64,000 bases of DNA, from NCBI RefSeq assembly GCF_047495875.1, contig NC_092461.1, positions 87,056,931 through 87,120,930 of the forward strand, in the 5' to 3' direction. The notes beneath the pieces are model-generated. The model was not told the DNA's origin. It did not search any database and worked only from the letters and a program-made list of their open reading frames with translations. A program made the translations under genes and the position numbers. Shown here piece by piece: positions 14,345 to 27,969 of this stretch. This stretch comes from Pithys albifrons albifrons (Eukaryota; Chordata; Aves; Passeriformes; Thamnophilidae). Position 1 is the stretch's first letter; the number at the start of each line of letters is the position of its first letter.

Positions 14345-15885
14345 GCTCTGGCGCGACGGTTCCAAGCCTTGGGCATGTAGGGGAAGGGGAAGCGGAGGAG
14401 AGCGGAGGGGAGAGCGACCCCGTCTGTGCCTCCCTCCCTGCCCAGCGCAGCTTCGGGGGCAGCGCCCATGGCAGCCCGGCCCGGTGGGCGTGGGGCGGCG
14501 GAGGGGGCCCCTCCGGACGGGCACTGCCAGCGAGGGGCTGCCTCTCGCTGGAACGAAGGGGGCGGGAGCTCCCCGTGAACTTTTATTGATGAGCTTCGGC
14601 AGCCCAAGGGGAGCGATCACACACGGGAGCCGGTGGGGGAGCGAGGAAAGGGCCCCGGGACTAACAAAGCTCGCCCCATCTCCGTCCCAGCGCGGCTCCC
14701 GGCCGTCCCCCGCGGCTCTCCCGCGGCCGCCGTGCGGGGACGTGCCCAGAGCAAGTCGCCCAGAGCCGGAGAGGGGAAGGGAAGGAGCCCGAGCGGTGCG
14801 GGCAGGGCAGGCGGCGGAGGGACGGCGCGGAGATGCCCCCGGCCCTGCCGCCTCCGCCAGGCCGTGTGCGGGCGCCGCAGCCGCAGCTGTAGCCGAGCCT
14901 GCGGCAGGCAGCGGCCATCGCGGGCTCGCCGCCCCCGTGCGCCCCTCCGAGGACGGAGGGGTGGGGGCAGAGGAGGCGGAGGAAGCGGCGGCGGCGCCAG
15001 GAACAGGGAGGCGGCGGCACGGGGAGGGAGGGAGCCAGAGCCGAAGCCGGGCCGGGCCCCGCGGAAGCAACAGCAGAGCCAGCTCCTCCTTCTCCTCCTC
15101 CTCGGTGAGTGCTGCTCCGCCGCCCCCGGAGGCTGCTCGCCGCCGAGCCCGGGCGCCGGCGCAGGCCGGGCCGCGCCGCCGAGGTGCGCGGGGAGAGGCC
15201 CGCCCGGGAGCGGGACACCGCGGCCTGCGCTGGGTGAGCGTCCCCGGGGCAACGGGAGCGCCGCGGCCCGGCCCTGCCGCCCTGCCCCGGCGGCCGCGGA
15301 GGGAGGGCTGGTGCGGCGGAGGGAGAGGCGGCGGATGGGGCCGGCGCGGTTCGCGGCTTGCTCGCCGCCCTCCTCCCGAGCCGCGGCCCCGGCCTCCTCT
15401 CCCTTTGTTTGCTCGGCTTCCCGAGTCCGCGGTGGTGCCAGGCCCTGCGGAGGCACCGGGGCCGCGGCGCGGCCTGCAGGGCGGGAGAGCGGGAAGCGTT
15501 GTCGGGCCCGGGCTGGCGAGGCGCTGCTCAGCTCCCGCCGGGGCAGGGCAGGACGGGGCCCGGCCTGCCTCTCACCCCGCCAACCGCGGCGGCAGGGCCC
15601 GCAGGGCTCCCCCGCGCCTCCCCTGGGCCGCTGCCCGAATGCACCCCGCGCCCACCGCTGCCGTTATCGGGGGCGGCGGAATTGGACTGATTTCCCCTCA
15701 CCCCGCCTTGAAACCCGCCTTCAGTCTGAGGCATTGGCGGGGTCCCCGTCGCCGGCGGGGCGGCTGTGTGGAGGTGGCGATTGGGCTGCCGGCCCCGGGG
15801 CTTGTGCGGAGCCCGGGGTGTAGAGTTGTTGCGGGGTGTGGGCGCGCTAAGAGCTCCCGAAGGGGCGAGCGAGAGAAGGGCTTCT
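14345..15885. promoter_or_regulatory. SOCS6: CpG island promoter of SOCS6
   Basis: Base composition switches abruptly from AT-rich to very GC-rich with dense CpG over about 1.5 kb, then switches back. No TATA box is seen. Sp1-type GC boxes are visible at 14492-14498, 14559-14567 and 15757-15763. Inverted CCAAT boxes (ATTGG) lie at 15681, 15733 and 15781. The island spans the probable first exon and the start of intron 1. This is the usual architecture of a broadly expressed vertebrate gene with dispersed start sites. The exact transcription start cannot be read from sequence. Large open frames on both strands here result from GC-rich composition and are not annotated as genes. Confidence 0.85.
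14840..15104 (+). other. SOCS6: Probable non-coding exon 1 (5' UTR) of SOCS6; start approximate
   Basis: The 3' boundary rests on a strong splice donor, CTCG|GTGAGT, with the intron beginning at 15105. Vertebrate SOCS6 genes are known to have a non-coding first exon spliced to one exon carrying the whole coding sequence. The stretch 14836-15104 has no ATG, as expected for a leader. It is purine- and G-rich, with four G tracts at 15006-15032, and ends in a CTC-repeat pyrimidine run (15084-15103) directly against the donor. The 5' end is a guess inside the CpG island. A second donor-like sequence (GG|GTGAGC, intron from 15234) could extend the exon. Confidence 0.5.
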
Positions 15886-18800
15886 TTCTGGGACAGGCAG
15901 CACTTAAAAACTTGCCTTTTACAAAAAGTAACAAGAAATCCCCAAACTTTACTCGCTTTCATTGTTCTTCAAGCTGCTTCTTACACTTTCTTTCTCTGCT
16001 CATGCCACTTGGCTCAGAAAACAACTGGTCCTGGCTCGTGCCAACTCGTTTGCTTAAGAAAAAAGCCTTTGCAAAACAATGAGGTTTTGAGAGGTGCAGA
16101 GGATGATGCTTCAGTGATGTGAGGTACTTAGGTTATGTCCTTCTGTCTCCTTTATTCTTTTTTCCTCCTATGTTTTCAAAACCATCTCTGTTTGGAATAC
16201 TGGTTTTTTGTGGAGTAGGTTACAGCATTAAAAAAGTTGGTCGCAGAATATATTTCAGTCAGGGAAAGCTTCTCTTCCACTTAATAGCTTTTTTTGCCCT
16301 TTCACTATTAGGTTCCAACCCCTCTTTTCTACCTGCCAGGAATGTTTGCACCATGTCCAGCCTCTTACACCTCTAGTTAAAAAATGCCTGCTGCAGGCCT
16401 CCTGTCTTAGAGAGCTGCTGTCTGCATAAGTGCTCGAAGAATAATGCATATGCATTTCTGCTCTGGGTGGAAAAATAGCACTAGTTTTGTTTTATGCTAA
16501 CAATCACGTGTTTGGATTGTAGAAAATATGGAAGGTTTGGTGTAGTTATGAAATAAATTACTTAGCTTGGCTGGAAGACTTCAAATAACTGGAAAATGTA
16601 TAGGTATTTTTGAACTCTTCTGCAGTTAGGCAGTAGTCATAACTCAGTTTTATGTGTAACTTACTAAAGGCAAATTTCAGCTTTTTCACAATGCTTGCTT
16701 TTATGAAGTGTTAAATAGTATTTGAATGGAGTCTTCGCTTCCTATTTGATATTCCCTGGGTTTGGAACTGAGCTTTTACTTAAAACAGGTTCATATGTTG
16801 TATGCTGTATCAGGCATGTATCCCCTATATCCTGAGTTTTGAGATTTAAGTAGGGGTTTTTTTAATTAAACTTTAATGAAATTAATACTTAAAAATATGA
16901 ATGATAATAGTTATATAGACATACCTCCATTTGCTAAGCTGCAAGGCTGTGGAGTAGAAAGTGAGAAGCAGTGTGTTGTTTCCAGAGGTTTTGTGAGCAT
17001 AACTTCATGGCATGATGCTGATCAGTGTGTTTGCATGGATTCAGGAGATGGATGGGTAATCCTTCATGAGAATTTGACATACTGAAATCTATAAAAGTTG
17101 TGTATTAATTTATACTATGCTCTTAGCTTCTTTGATCCTAGCTTGTGAAGTTGTGGGTTACTCTTGGAGAGGGATGGTTTGAAGAAATGGTAACTGGTCT
17201 GCATTGTTCTGCAAGTAGATTACAGCTTGTAACTCCCCGTACAGTGAAGTTGTGGAGAGAATGAACTTGTAACTAAAAGTTCCTCTTATGAAGCAAGTCA
17301 GTTATTTCTGCTCTTTTTTATGAAATTTTCTATAGTCATCCAGTAATTTGAATATAAACATGAGAAAGACTCATTTAGTAGCCTTGCCCTGAGTTCGCTA
17401 CATATTTGCTATGCTATTGTTGGCAAAACTGGGGCCACAGTCCATAATAATCCCTTACTCAAGTGCCTTATTTACTGTTGCTTTACTGCCCTCCTGGGCC
17501 TACACAGCACTATTTTGGTAGTGTTTGGGTAGCACAATGTGATAACATAAAGTAGATAGAAAGGAGACTGTTCTCTGCTGGTGTGTGTGTCAGCGTTTTG
17601 TATAATGTGTTAGCAACAAATTAGAGAGTGTAGCTCAAGCAGTTGTGGCACTTTAAAGAGGAAAAAAGGTATAAAAGTGAATTTAATTTAGGAATGCAAA
17701 TGCTAAAATATATCGAGTATAAATTTGAGAGCATTTGGACTGAAAAACAGAATGGAGATTTCTTATGCAACTTAACTGTATGTTTTGTACTGTAAAATAT
17801 TAAACTGAAAGAAACATAGAACTTTTGAGTTCCTCTTTTTTATGTTTTTTATTTTTTGGAAGAGAAATAATTATATCCGTAATGTTCCTTATGTTTATTC
17901 CAAAATCTGATTTCATTCCATTCTAGTGTATGCTTAACTTTCTGGAAATAAATACCAGTCTTCAGAAGACAATAGTTATACACTTGATGCCAAGGTCACA
18001 CGTCCTTACAGCTTTTGTCCTGGTGCCTCCCAATGAATTCGTAGTAGTAGACAAGGAAGTATCCTTTAAAGAAAATAATTCTTGAAAGTTTTTCTTGACA
18101 CTTTCAGATAGCAAGTTGCATACACCAGTATGTGTTTTGAGAAAAGAAGAAAATTTTGCTTGTAATGAGATATTTATTGTCCGGGTTAAAAAGCAACTTC
18201 ATTCCACTTCAATATGCCTTTGATACAGTAGTATATAAAGATTCATGACACACAATAACTTCCTTCTTTTATTATTATTTTACCTTTTTCCTCTAGAAAT
18301 AGTTGATTTCTCAATTGAAACACTGTACTATGCAAGTTGAATATATTTCTGTGTTAAAAATAACTACATTGCTTTTGAAATAAACATTTAAAAACTCATA
18401 TCTTTGTTTATTTTGTTGCAGTAGAGTTTTTCCCACTTTGGCTGAATGAAACAAAAACCTGTCACCTACTTTGGCCTCTCCTGGTGACTAAAACCAAAAC
18501 CAAAACAAATTGGCCTTGAATTATTGCCCCAGATGAAAATGAAAACCTGGCTATATGTAAAGTGTTGGCTGTATGTCAGGTGTATGGAGAAGGGTACATG
18601 AACTTTGCTGGAGTCTACACAGACTGAATTGGAAAAGGCAGCATGGAGCAGAATCTGATTTAGTGTACTATTTTGAGAATTAAAACTTTCAGATCAAAGC
18701 ATTAGTAATTTAGCTCTCCAGTTCCTTAAGCACACTTAAATAAAAGTTGCTCTGGATATTTTCTTTTGCATGATTTCATGGTCTTCTGACTCCTGCTTTT

Positions 18801-21800
18801 ATCATGTACGGGCATGCAAACAATAAGCATCTGCAACTCTAAACAATTTCAGAAAGCTTTGAGGTATATGGCTCTGCAAATCTGACTGCTATTCATTAGT
18901 CTGTAATGTGGATTTAAGAACCTATATTTACGTATTCTTATTTTTTAAAATATTATTATCTCTTGTGAAATTTTCTTCTGGAAAATACTACGACAAAATA
19001 CTCTGGAAATTATTGCCCCTTTTCTGTGTCCTTAGCCATTCACTTAACTCTTTGGACTACTCAGTTGGCTTCATTTATGACAAGGATATAAGCCACATGT
19101 GACCTAAAAATTCTTCCTTGGTTGCCACATCACCAAAAAAACTATGCAAGTTAAATGTCTTTATTTGTTTAGCACGGATGTGGATACATTGGTTGACTTG
19201 TTCTGCCTCTGACTTTAAACTCCACTGAAGGAATTTGAAAAAAGTGAAGCTTCTTGCTTGCACGGTAATGCCAACCTAAGGGGGCTGTATATAGGCATTT
19301 CTGTCCAGGCACTGCTCCCCTAACATTGCTTCCATTTGTGTATATAGAGAGCACATAAAGAGCCTCTCGTGCTCTGTCTTCTGTGAAAGATTCTTTTTGT
19401 AATCTGCCAAGTGCAATAGATTGGCAGTTTAAAAAATTCTCAGGTTTGTAAAATGTGCGAATCTTTTTTATCAACACCAAATAATCTTGCTGTAAACTGC
19501 TGTAAAATAGTTTTGGACAAGAACCATTCTCTCTGGCAGTGAAGGTATAAATAGTAGATGTTTGTGATTTTATTCAGGGTTTGTTAAGTGGTTGGTAATT
19601 AAAAATTTAAACAATGAAAATTAGCCTATGCTATTGTTAAGTAAATGATACAGATATGTGGTATTTCTTTGTTTCTCAGTGCAATGCATAATCAGCAACT
19701 GTATTTGTATCATTTAACTTAGATAATATAAGATACTGATCAGGAGGAGGAGTTGTGTAAGGTTTTGATGCTATTGAGTTAGTGTGGTGAGTGTAGCTGG
19801 CAGATAAATCAATTAATTTTACCGTTTGAGATTGCAGACTTAATATCTTCTGGTATTTTTCCACAAGGATATTTCGTATTGCTTAGAACAGTAAGTACAT
19901 ATAGTGCTACTCTTGATGACAAAATTGTTGGAAATAAGGTTCCAGTCAGGCTTGGTTTTAGAGTGTGTGATCTCTTGTTTTTCTTGCGTAGTTTTATTCT
20001 TAATTAGTCTTGACATTCTCTGGTAAATGTGCTAAAACAGTAGTTTGTAGGAGTCTTGAGTAGGTGATTGTTTTTCCTTCTCTACAGCAGTCTGCGTTCC
20101 TCAAATATGTTGAGAACATAATAGTAGGCTATTCCAAATGTTTCTGAAGCATATTTGGTCTCAAGATGTCTCTAATACAGTGGTCAAGCTTACTTTCTCT
20201 CTTTATTCCTTCTGATTTAGGGAATCCTGTCTCTCCTGGCTTTGCCTCTGTAAGTGCTACAGGACTGGAGGGTTGCAAGCTATAATTTCGACTTAAGTTT
20301 TTGGCATCAGTAATGAGTTTTAATATTTTTGGAATCCCTTTGATTGCTAATTAGTGTCAGATTAGGGGTTTTAATAAAATAGAGAAACAGGTGAAGAGTA
20401 TCAGGGCAGAGGTTTTTGATTACAGAAGATGTGCCTTTGAGGATGAGATATATGGAAGCTGTACTCCAGAAACAGGATAGGCAGCTTTTCATACTGATGT
20501 TCTTTCAGGAGCTGGTGGGAACTGGGCGAGTGAGGAATTCTCTCTGGATTCACTGAACAGAAGCTGTTTGTGCAGGAATACTGGTTTGGGTGAAACCTGC
20601 ACTGGGGAAGATTTCCAAGCTGGAATTTTGGTCAGCCTGAGGAGGCTGACTCCAGAATAGTTGGTTTGTGTATTCAGAGGTAGGAGTCACTAGGTTATGT
20701 GTAAGAGCTTAAATCTGGGTCTGTGTAACGTAGGTGCCTCGTGGCTTTTTATGTTCCTTCCCCTCCCTGTTCTCTCTTCAGTGGAGAGTAGATGCAAAAC
20801 AGTCTGATCCAGTGCACTCAGAAACATTCACTTTTCTCCTCTTTTTGGCCTTTGAAAGGAGGAGAGCTGTTGGTTAGCAAGTAAGGCTGAGAAGTAATAA
20901 AATATTAGCTGTAGGCCTTTGGCATGATTTTGTGCAAAAAAGCTAGTTACTTGGGAAAATACTTCCATGTAAATGTAAATATTCTGCTATTCCTTACAGC
21001 AGGGATGGCAGAGAATCTAAACTGACCATGGCACTAGTCTTAATTGCAGTCTAATCCAGTGATGATGAGAATAAGACAGTGAAGGGAAGTTGTTACATCA
21101 GTACTGACTCACATGTCCTGTGTATTACAAAAACCAGTGCTTTTGGAATCTGCAGTTTTTTAAATGCTGTTTGACAGAGAAAAAAAGGAACAAAAGTTCT
21201 ATGTATTGGCATTGAAAAGTATGTATCTATTTTCTCTACTCCCTTTTTTTATTGGGATAATACTTCTTTGAATTTTATTTATAATGTGTGTTTAAATTTA
21301 TGTCAGAGAGAAAAGGAGAAAGAGAAGTCAGTGTGCATGAACATGACTCTTTTTTCCATGCTTGAACTTTGAAGCTTAGCTTGCTTTTGCAGCCGGGCTT
21401 CTGTACTCCTGGCTCTGCAGAAATTTGACCTTGCTCTGGAGATAGCTATCTTAAGAGCTTTGAGTTTGTGTAACTCTCATAGAGCACATTACTTCATACA
21501 GACAGTGAAAATTTTATCTTTGATCCTGTGTGTGAATTTATACACCAACATGAAGTTTTTCAGTTTAAGTCCCAATTTTTTTATGTGCAAGCTGAACATA
21601 ATGTGCCATGAGCAGTCCCATTGAGTTAAATGTCTGCTTACAGTTAATTAGTCTTTGTTGGGTTAGGACTGAATATTAGCAAAATCAGATTTTTTAGGGC
21701 TAGGTGGAAAATGGTTTTCTGCTTCTCTTGAACGTTATTTTTAAAAAAACAACCACCACAAAAACCCCCAAACCCAAACATCTTCCCATGTGCATCAGGA

Positions 21801-24334
21801 TAAAACAGTGTCTGTCTAAAAACTTTAATTAAAAAGCTCTCCATCAGATTAGCTGGTTGGGGTAGTGAGCCTTTTCTGTCTGCAGGTGATTAGAGCGTAG
21901 GTGTAGGAGGAAAAAAAGAACTTCCTGATCTTAATCATAAATAATTAAGAGTCTCTCTCATTTTGACCCAAAATGAGAAGATTTGCATGTAGAGTAAGCT
22001 TTGTCAGAACTGGTATAGTCCTGTAAAAAGGTTCTATTCTGACAAATCGGGACTTCATGATAAAGATGGCTAAGCAGCTTTGCCTGTGCAGTCAAAATTC
22101 TGTTCCCATCCTGGTCAGTGTCTGACTTGTGCAGCATTGCTCTGTGTGCCTTCTTGCAAAGTACTCCTTGGACTTAAAAGAACTGTGAATTTAGAAATCT
22201 ATTTAATATTTCACCTTTTGTTTTAGAGGAAACAAAATGTTAAAGTAATTCTGTGAGATTAGGAGATACGACCCTGTGTATCTGACAGTGCACTTTGAGC
22301 ACAGCTATGTCTCTTGTTTCCCATATATGGATAGACTCTAAACTGTAAAGTAGATAATTAATTTACTCCCTTCTTATTAGGCCTTCTGCCAGTGAAAATG
22401 TGTTTTACATTCTCACTATCTGAAATGCAGAACTTGGATTACTCTTTGCAGTGACTCCTAAGACCTTGGAGGGGCAGCCAGGCTGAACACATGGGGGTCA
22501 GTGGACACACATTAGGTGAGACTTGGCTTGACTGATCTAGGTTCTTCTTCTGGAGTGTGTTCCAGGGGAGACTGCTTAATTACAGAGTTACTCAATGAGG
22601 AAGATTTCCCCTTGGGCACGCACCTGACTTAAGATTCCTCAATCTTTAAACAAGGAGAAGGAAGTTCTCTTCCCGCCCCTTCACCTCCTGCCTTCTGGTT
22701 TGTTTTATTGTGCTGGCGTGTCTGTAAAATAGACTTTACTTTCTGTTTCACTGATTGGATCTCCTTACCTGACCCTGAAAGACTGAGCCTCTGATACTGT
22801 TTGACAATCTCAGTTGAATTGTATCTTGTTAAATAGCATAGTTGTTCCAGAATAGAAACGAGATACAACTGTGTAAGGGTGGGTTCTTTAGACTTGATGT
22901 ATTAAATGGTCTTCTGCCTTTAAAATGGATTCCTAAATGTGTACGAGTGGCATAGATTGTTGTCACTGTTATTTATTTATTTGGAACCATGTAGTAGGTG
23001 GACATTGGGCCTAGCATCCATGTGATGGACAAAATGTATCTGCAATGAAATATGAAGTTAACTATCAAAGTACGTGGCTGAAAGTTCACTTGTCATTTGC
23101 ATGCACAGGTTTCACAGACTGCAAGCACTACAGGCTGGATTTCCCAGTGGTGTAAAATACAGGATGTAACAGCTTGTTAGGTAGAGCCCTCATTCAGAAC
23201 GGGAGGTAGCCAAGCTAATTTTCCACTTCTGTCTTTCTGTATGAGGACTACCCTGAACACCAGCCTTTTGACTGCTCTGTAGTGTGAAAAGTTTTCTATT
23301 CCTTCTTTTAAAGCTGTTCTACAGAAGATTAACAGAGCTGAAAAAGAATGGGCTAGATAGAGATTATATGTTTTTCTCATACCAGTGGAGTAAGCAACTG
23401 CCTTGAAGAGGGAAAACCTGAGACTGACTTTCTGGCCCAGTTCATCCTGCGTCTGAAACTGTTGCTGCGCAGGAGTGTATCTTAAGTGAGGATTTCCCTT
23501 TCATGGTGTCTAGGACCACTGTCTAAGTAATTAGAATTTGTAGATTGATTTCCATTGGTGCAGCTCTTTATGTGATCCAGAGGGAATACTGTCATCATTC
23601 TTCCACTTCTCATGATGTCCATGAAAAGAAGTGGTTGCTACTGAATTTTATGTGGCATTGTTTTGTGAGGTGATGGTGGACAGTTTTAGAACATGCCTGA
23701 GGAGGCAGATGAAGGTGTTAACCACAAGGTAGCCACTGATACTGTTCTTTTAACACTGAGGACTTCTGCTTTTATATGCAAAAAATAAGGCTAAGGGCTA
23801 CTGAGGAGCACTTAATTAAAAAAAATAGTCCCTCTGAAATTCTGGTACTTGCTAGATTAAGCTGCTCCCTGTATATGAAGAGGGAAGGGTTTTGATGGAA
23901 AACAGTTTAAGGTCCTCATGTCTGTGAGAGTTTTAAGGAATCTGACTGTCCCAGTATTCCCAAAGTACTTGCAGCTCCTATTGAGTTTTAGAGTGATGCC
24001 TTATGCTTTAGATACTGAAAAAGTGAAGTCAGATCTTTTATCTGTGTTTTAGGTAAGATACTTGTAGTTCTGACCTTTGCAGTTTGACAAAATGTACTTT
24101 GCTTTCAATTGTATTTTTGGAAAGCAGGCCATCAACCTCAGATCTGTTGTGTTGCAAGCAGAATGTGGTAGGGGTTGTGAGAATGCTTTGTGCCTTGCTA
24201 CAGACACCAGTTTAGCCAACTCGGAGGTTGTGTCATACAGAGCTTAAGCTCTGGCCTTGGCCTGTTTGTTAATCTGAATTTATTTTCTTTGCAGTCAAAC
24301 TTTAATTAATGGTTTAGAACTAAACCTTGAAGGG

Positions 24335-24415
24335 TGTTTGTTGGTGTGGTTTTGTGTGTGTTTTTGTTTGGGGTTTTTTGGTGTTTTTTTGGTTTGGTTT
24401 TTTGGAGGGGAGAAG
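24335..24415. repeat. T/G-rich low-complexity stretch
   Basis: About 80 bases consist almost only of T and G on the + strand, with many GTTT and TTTTGG runs. It is low-complexity sequence in intron 1. The short open frame across it is compositional. Confidence 0.7.
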
Positions 24416-27400
24416 TGAATTAGTTTTATTACCTTCCTCCATAACTTTGGTGTTTTGCTTTTATTTTTTTCTGCATCTTTTTAACTGCTTTAGATATACA
24501 TTGCTGTGGATTTTCTGCTCCTCATCATGCTACCTGATACATCTTTGTACTGAAACGTAGATTATTCCTTCACTTACTGCTTTGGTGAACAAAACAGTTG
24601 GGTAGAAAGGACTTTATAAAACATCTGAATTGTGAAGTTTTAAAGTAACTCAGGAAGTTGAATTATGACTAAATGAAGGACAGTGATAGATAGAAGGTAT
24701 ACTAAAAGGCTGGGTATGTCTCAACAGAATGATGAAACCCGAGGTCTTGTGTTTGACATACTCTCCATTGTCAGCAAACTCCTGAAAAGGACCACAAGCT
24801 TTAACTGATCTCTTGCAGCATGTGACAATTTGCTGTTGGAGTCAACTACTGGAGTTGTGCTCCTTTTGTTCTACTGCCATCATAGAGAGAAGGGAAAATT
24901 TCAGATTTAGGTAGGCAGGTGTTTGCTCAAAACCCCAACAAGTCACACTCCTGCCCCCGTCACTCCACTTTATGAAAATTCAGAATTTAGGTTTCAGAAT
25001 TAAATTACTTTCATTTTGCCTGATGGTGAATATTATTCAGCTTATGCATACATTGTGAAAAGTGGAAATTTAGTTCTCTATGTTATGACACATGAATGTT
25101 GAATAGAGCATTGGGTGCCTGTGCACTAATGTTGAAGTGTCAGACAAAGAGACAGCAAAATTTTCCTTGATGAAACCAGTAATTCTGCCTGGAATTTCAA
25201 ATTTGATTGGTGTACCATAAGTAAATGGTAGGACCATACATTTTAAAGGATGTTGGAGAGTAGAACTAATGTAATTAATGTAAACATTTTTGTCCCATAT
25301 GTGAGACAAAAAAGAGAATTGCTCAGGCAACTCTTGTGGCTTTTCTCAATTTTTGAGTTCTTAGACTTTGAACCTTAATGAAATTGTCTACTGTGTTTCC
25401 TATATAATTGATTTGGAAAATGGTTATAAAATTATTTTTCTAAGTATGGTGACCAAGAGGGGGAACACAAGGGATTTTACTTACTGAGAGATGTTGTCTG
25501 ATTGTTCGGTTATTTTAGTGATAATGTTTTAAATTTTCCGGAAAGTAAAATTGTTAGTAAAATTGTTCGACCTTACTGATCACTTCAAGAATAAAGACTC
25601 TCCAATTTTGAATTAACAATAGATAGAAAATGTTTTTAAGTTTCAATATTTTTTTACTAATGACTTCTTAAAAGTATTTCCTAAGCCTTTCTCTTTCAAC
25701 TGTTAAACAGAAATTAAGAACAAGTCACAGTAACAAACCGCTTTTGCTTCTAATGAACATGGGTGGTATCTTGAAGATTGGAGGTAAACATTTGTATGTT
25801 TGAACAAAACAGTTTTGTGAAAATTGTCTCTGAGAAATGATGTTGTTTCATGCCACTTTCCTCCTTGGTTTTCGAAATACTTTTGAGTTTCAGAGAAAGC
25901 CTTTCCTGTATTTAGAATTGTTCTTGAATTTTTTAAATGTATAAGAATATGAGAATTTTTGCCAGGGCTGCTCCCTCAGTTGGGGCACTAACTGTTTGCT
26001 TATTTGATAAAACTTCAAGAGGCTGCAGGGCATACAGACAGAAGGAACTTTGCATGGTTGAGCTTTGTTTCTATAGGAAGTGATTCTAAAACAAAACAAT
26101 AGTCTCAGTGTGAGTTTAATTCTGAACGGAGAAATGACTGGGGAACTTGGTTTCTTAACTAGTACCCTGTACTTTGAGACACTATATTACAGTATGTTTT
26201 TGTGGTTGTTATTTCAAGGATTGGAATGACTTTGATTGACTAAGTGTTATTATTATTTTAATGTAGCCAATGCCTTTTCATCCCAGGACCATCATATTTC
26301 AGTCAATGTCTGTTTCTCTTTTCAATGGATTGTACTGAATGGATGCCTATACTTTCAAATTATATATATATGTTATGTTTGCTTTTGTAGTGCAATTGGT
26401 TATTACTTTGGAAAAATGTTCCTGTCTTTAGTAAAAAAAAAAAAGAATTTAAATGAATGAGTGAAATCTATGAGAATTTCACAAAATTACTGTTTTTTCA
26501 CAATGAATACCTGAATACTTGTTGGTGTTTGTATTCTATCCAGTTTTTCCCTATTAGAAATTAAAGGTATGAACTCATTTAATGTGCATGAAAAAAGCAA
26601 AGCCATAGAGGTAGGAGCCTGCAGGTTTGAAACTTATTAAATCTTTGAGGTGTACAGTGACCAAACGCCTTGATACAAGGCAAGTATTATGAAGGATTGA
26701 CATTAAACTTTTGTATGGTCTGCAGGAGAGTAGTGGGATCTTTGTGGCACACATGTGGCAAATTCATTGTATTTCTCTTTGATAATTTAGTGAAGAAAGT
26801 CCCAAAAGAGTAAGTCTCTTCTTGTCTGTGATTCTGAGCATTGCCTTTATTAACTGCTTCTTTCTTCTCAGCATGCGTGGAGAGTCCTCTCCATGTGTGG
26901 TTTCTGTACAGATGTTGTGGGAGATGCCTATCCACTTTTATTTTGCTTTAATCAACACATTACTCTTGCCCTTCAGACCATAAATGGGTTCATTTAATCC
27001 GTCCATATGTGTAGAGGGTTAACTACATAATAAAGAATTGCTGCATTTTAGCTTAAATTAAGAGGTGGGTGTTATCTTCTAGTGAAACAAAGTTGTTATT
27101 CCTACTGAAAATGTCATGGTGAAAGTAGTGGGGGTGATAGCTGCAAAACATCAGAGGTGCTGCCATCTGGTCTTCCGAGTTTAAAGGGTCATTCAGCCTC
27201 AGTCAGAAACTGTGTCAGAGGAGGTTACTTTGAAGCCACAGCTGCAGCCAAGGTCAGTCATGGTCGGTGCAAGACAGTGTAAGACTGCAGTGGATCACTG
27301 TTTGTTTAGACCCTCCTGGGAAGCTGAAAAACAGGGAAACGAATCTTCAGTCACAGGTTCTCTAGCTGTAGAACATGATTGTGCTTGATATGGCTGAAAA

Positions 27401-27969
27401 ATTGAATCCTCTTTTTCTGTATAGTGAATTTCCAAACCAGTCTCTATTTTGAAAACTTGTTTCAGCTGCTTTTGTTTCAGTTTGTGTACTTGTTGGACAA
27501 ATGTCTGTCAAATGTAATCATCTTTTAGTTTAACAGTATCTCTTTTGTTGCTAGTGGAATGTATAGAGAAGTAAATTTGGATTATTGCTTGAAGCTATGG
27601 GCTATGAAGTTAATGGTTGGCTAGATAGTGTGGCTAGTGAGGTGTTTAAAATAAAACCTGGGTTTAACTTTCTTTTGTTTTGTTTTCCCTGGGAATGTGA
27701 GTTTATTGTTCTCCTGATGTGTTCTTTCATTTTTGCTCAAGAAGGCAGTGTCCCATGTTGCACCTTAAGGTCATGCTTGCTTGTTGCTACAGTGTGCAAA
27801 AGCTACTTCCTCTGTCTTCATTTTCACCTCAGGTGTCTGGGTCAGGCAGAAGCAAACATGACTATATAAATTAACAAATTAATTTAGGGAGAATGGCAAT
27901 ATTTAAAAAAACAGTATAGTGACTCGTGGTAATGCTGTGTAAAACTTTATAATTTTCAGCAGAAATATG

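Noticed and set aside
14343..16082. A 579-codon + strand open frame and several other long overlapping frames on both strands across the CpG island
   Set aside because: GC-rich DNA has few stop codons. The predicted proteins are Ala/Arg/Gly/Pro-rich with no domain, the frames overlap on both strands, and they run through the splice donor into intron 1.
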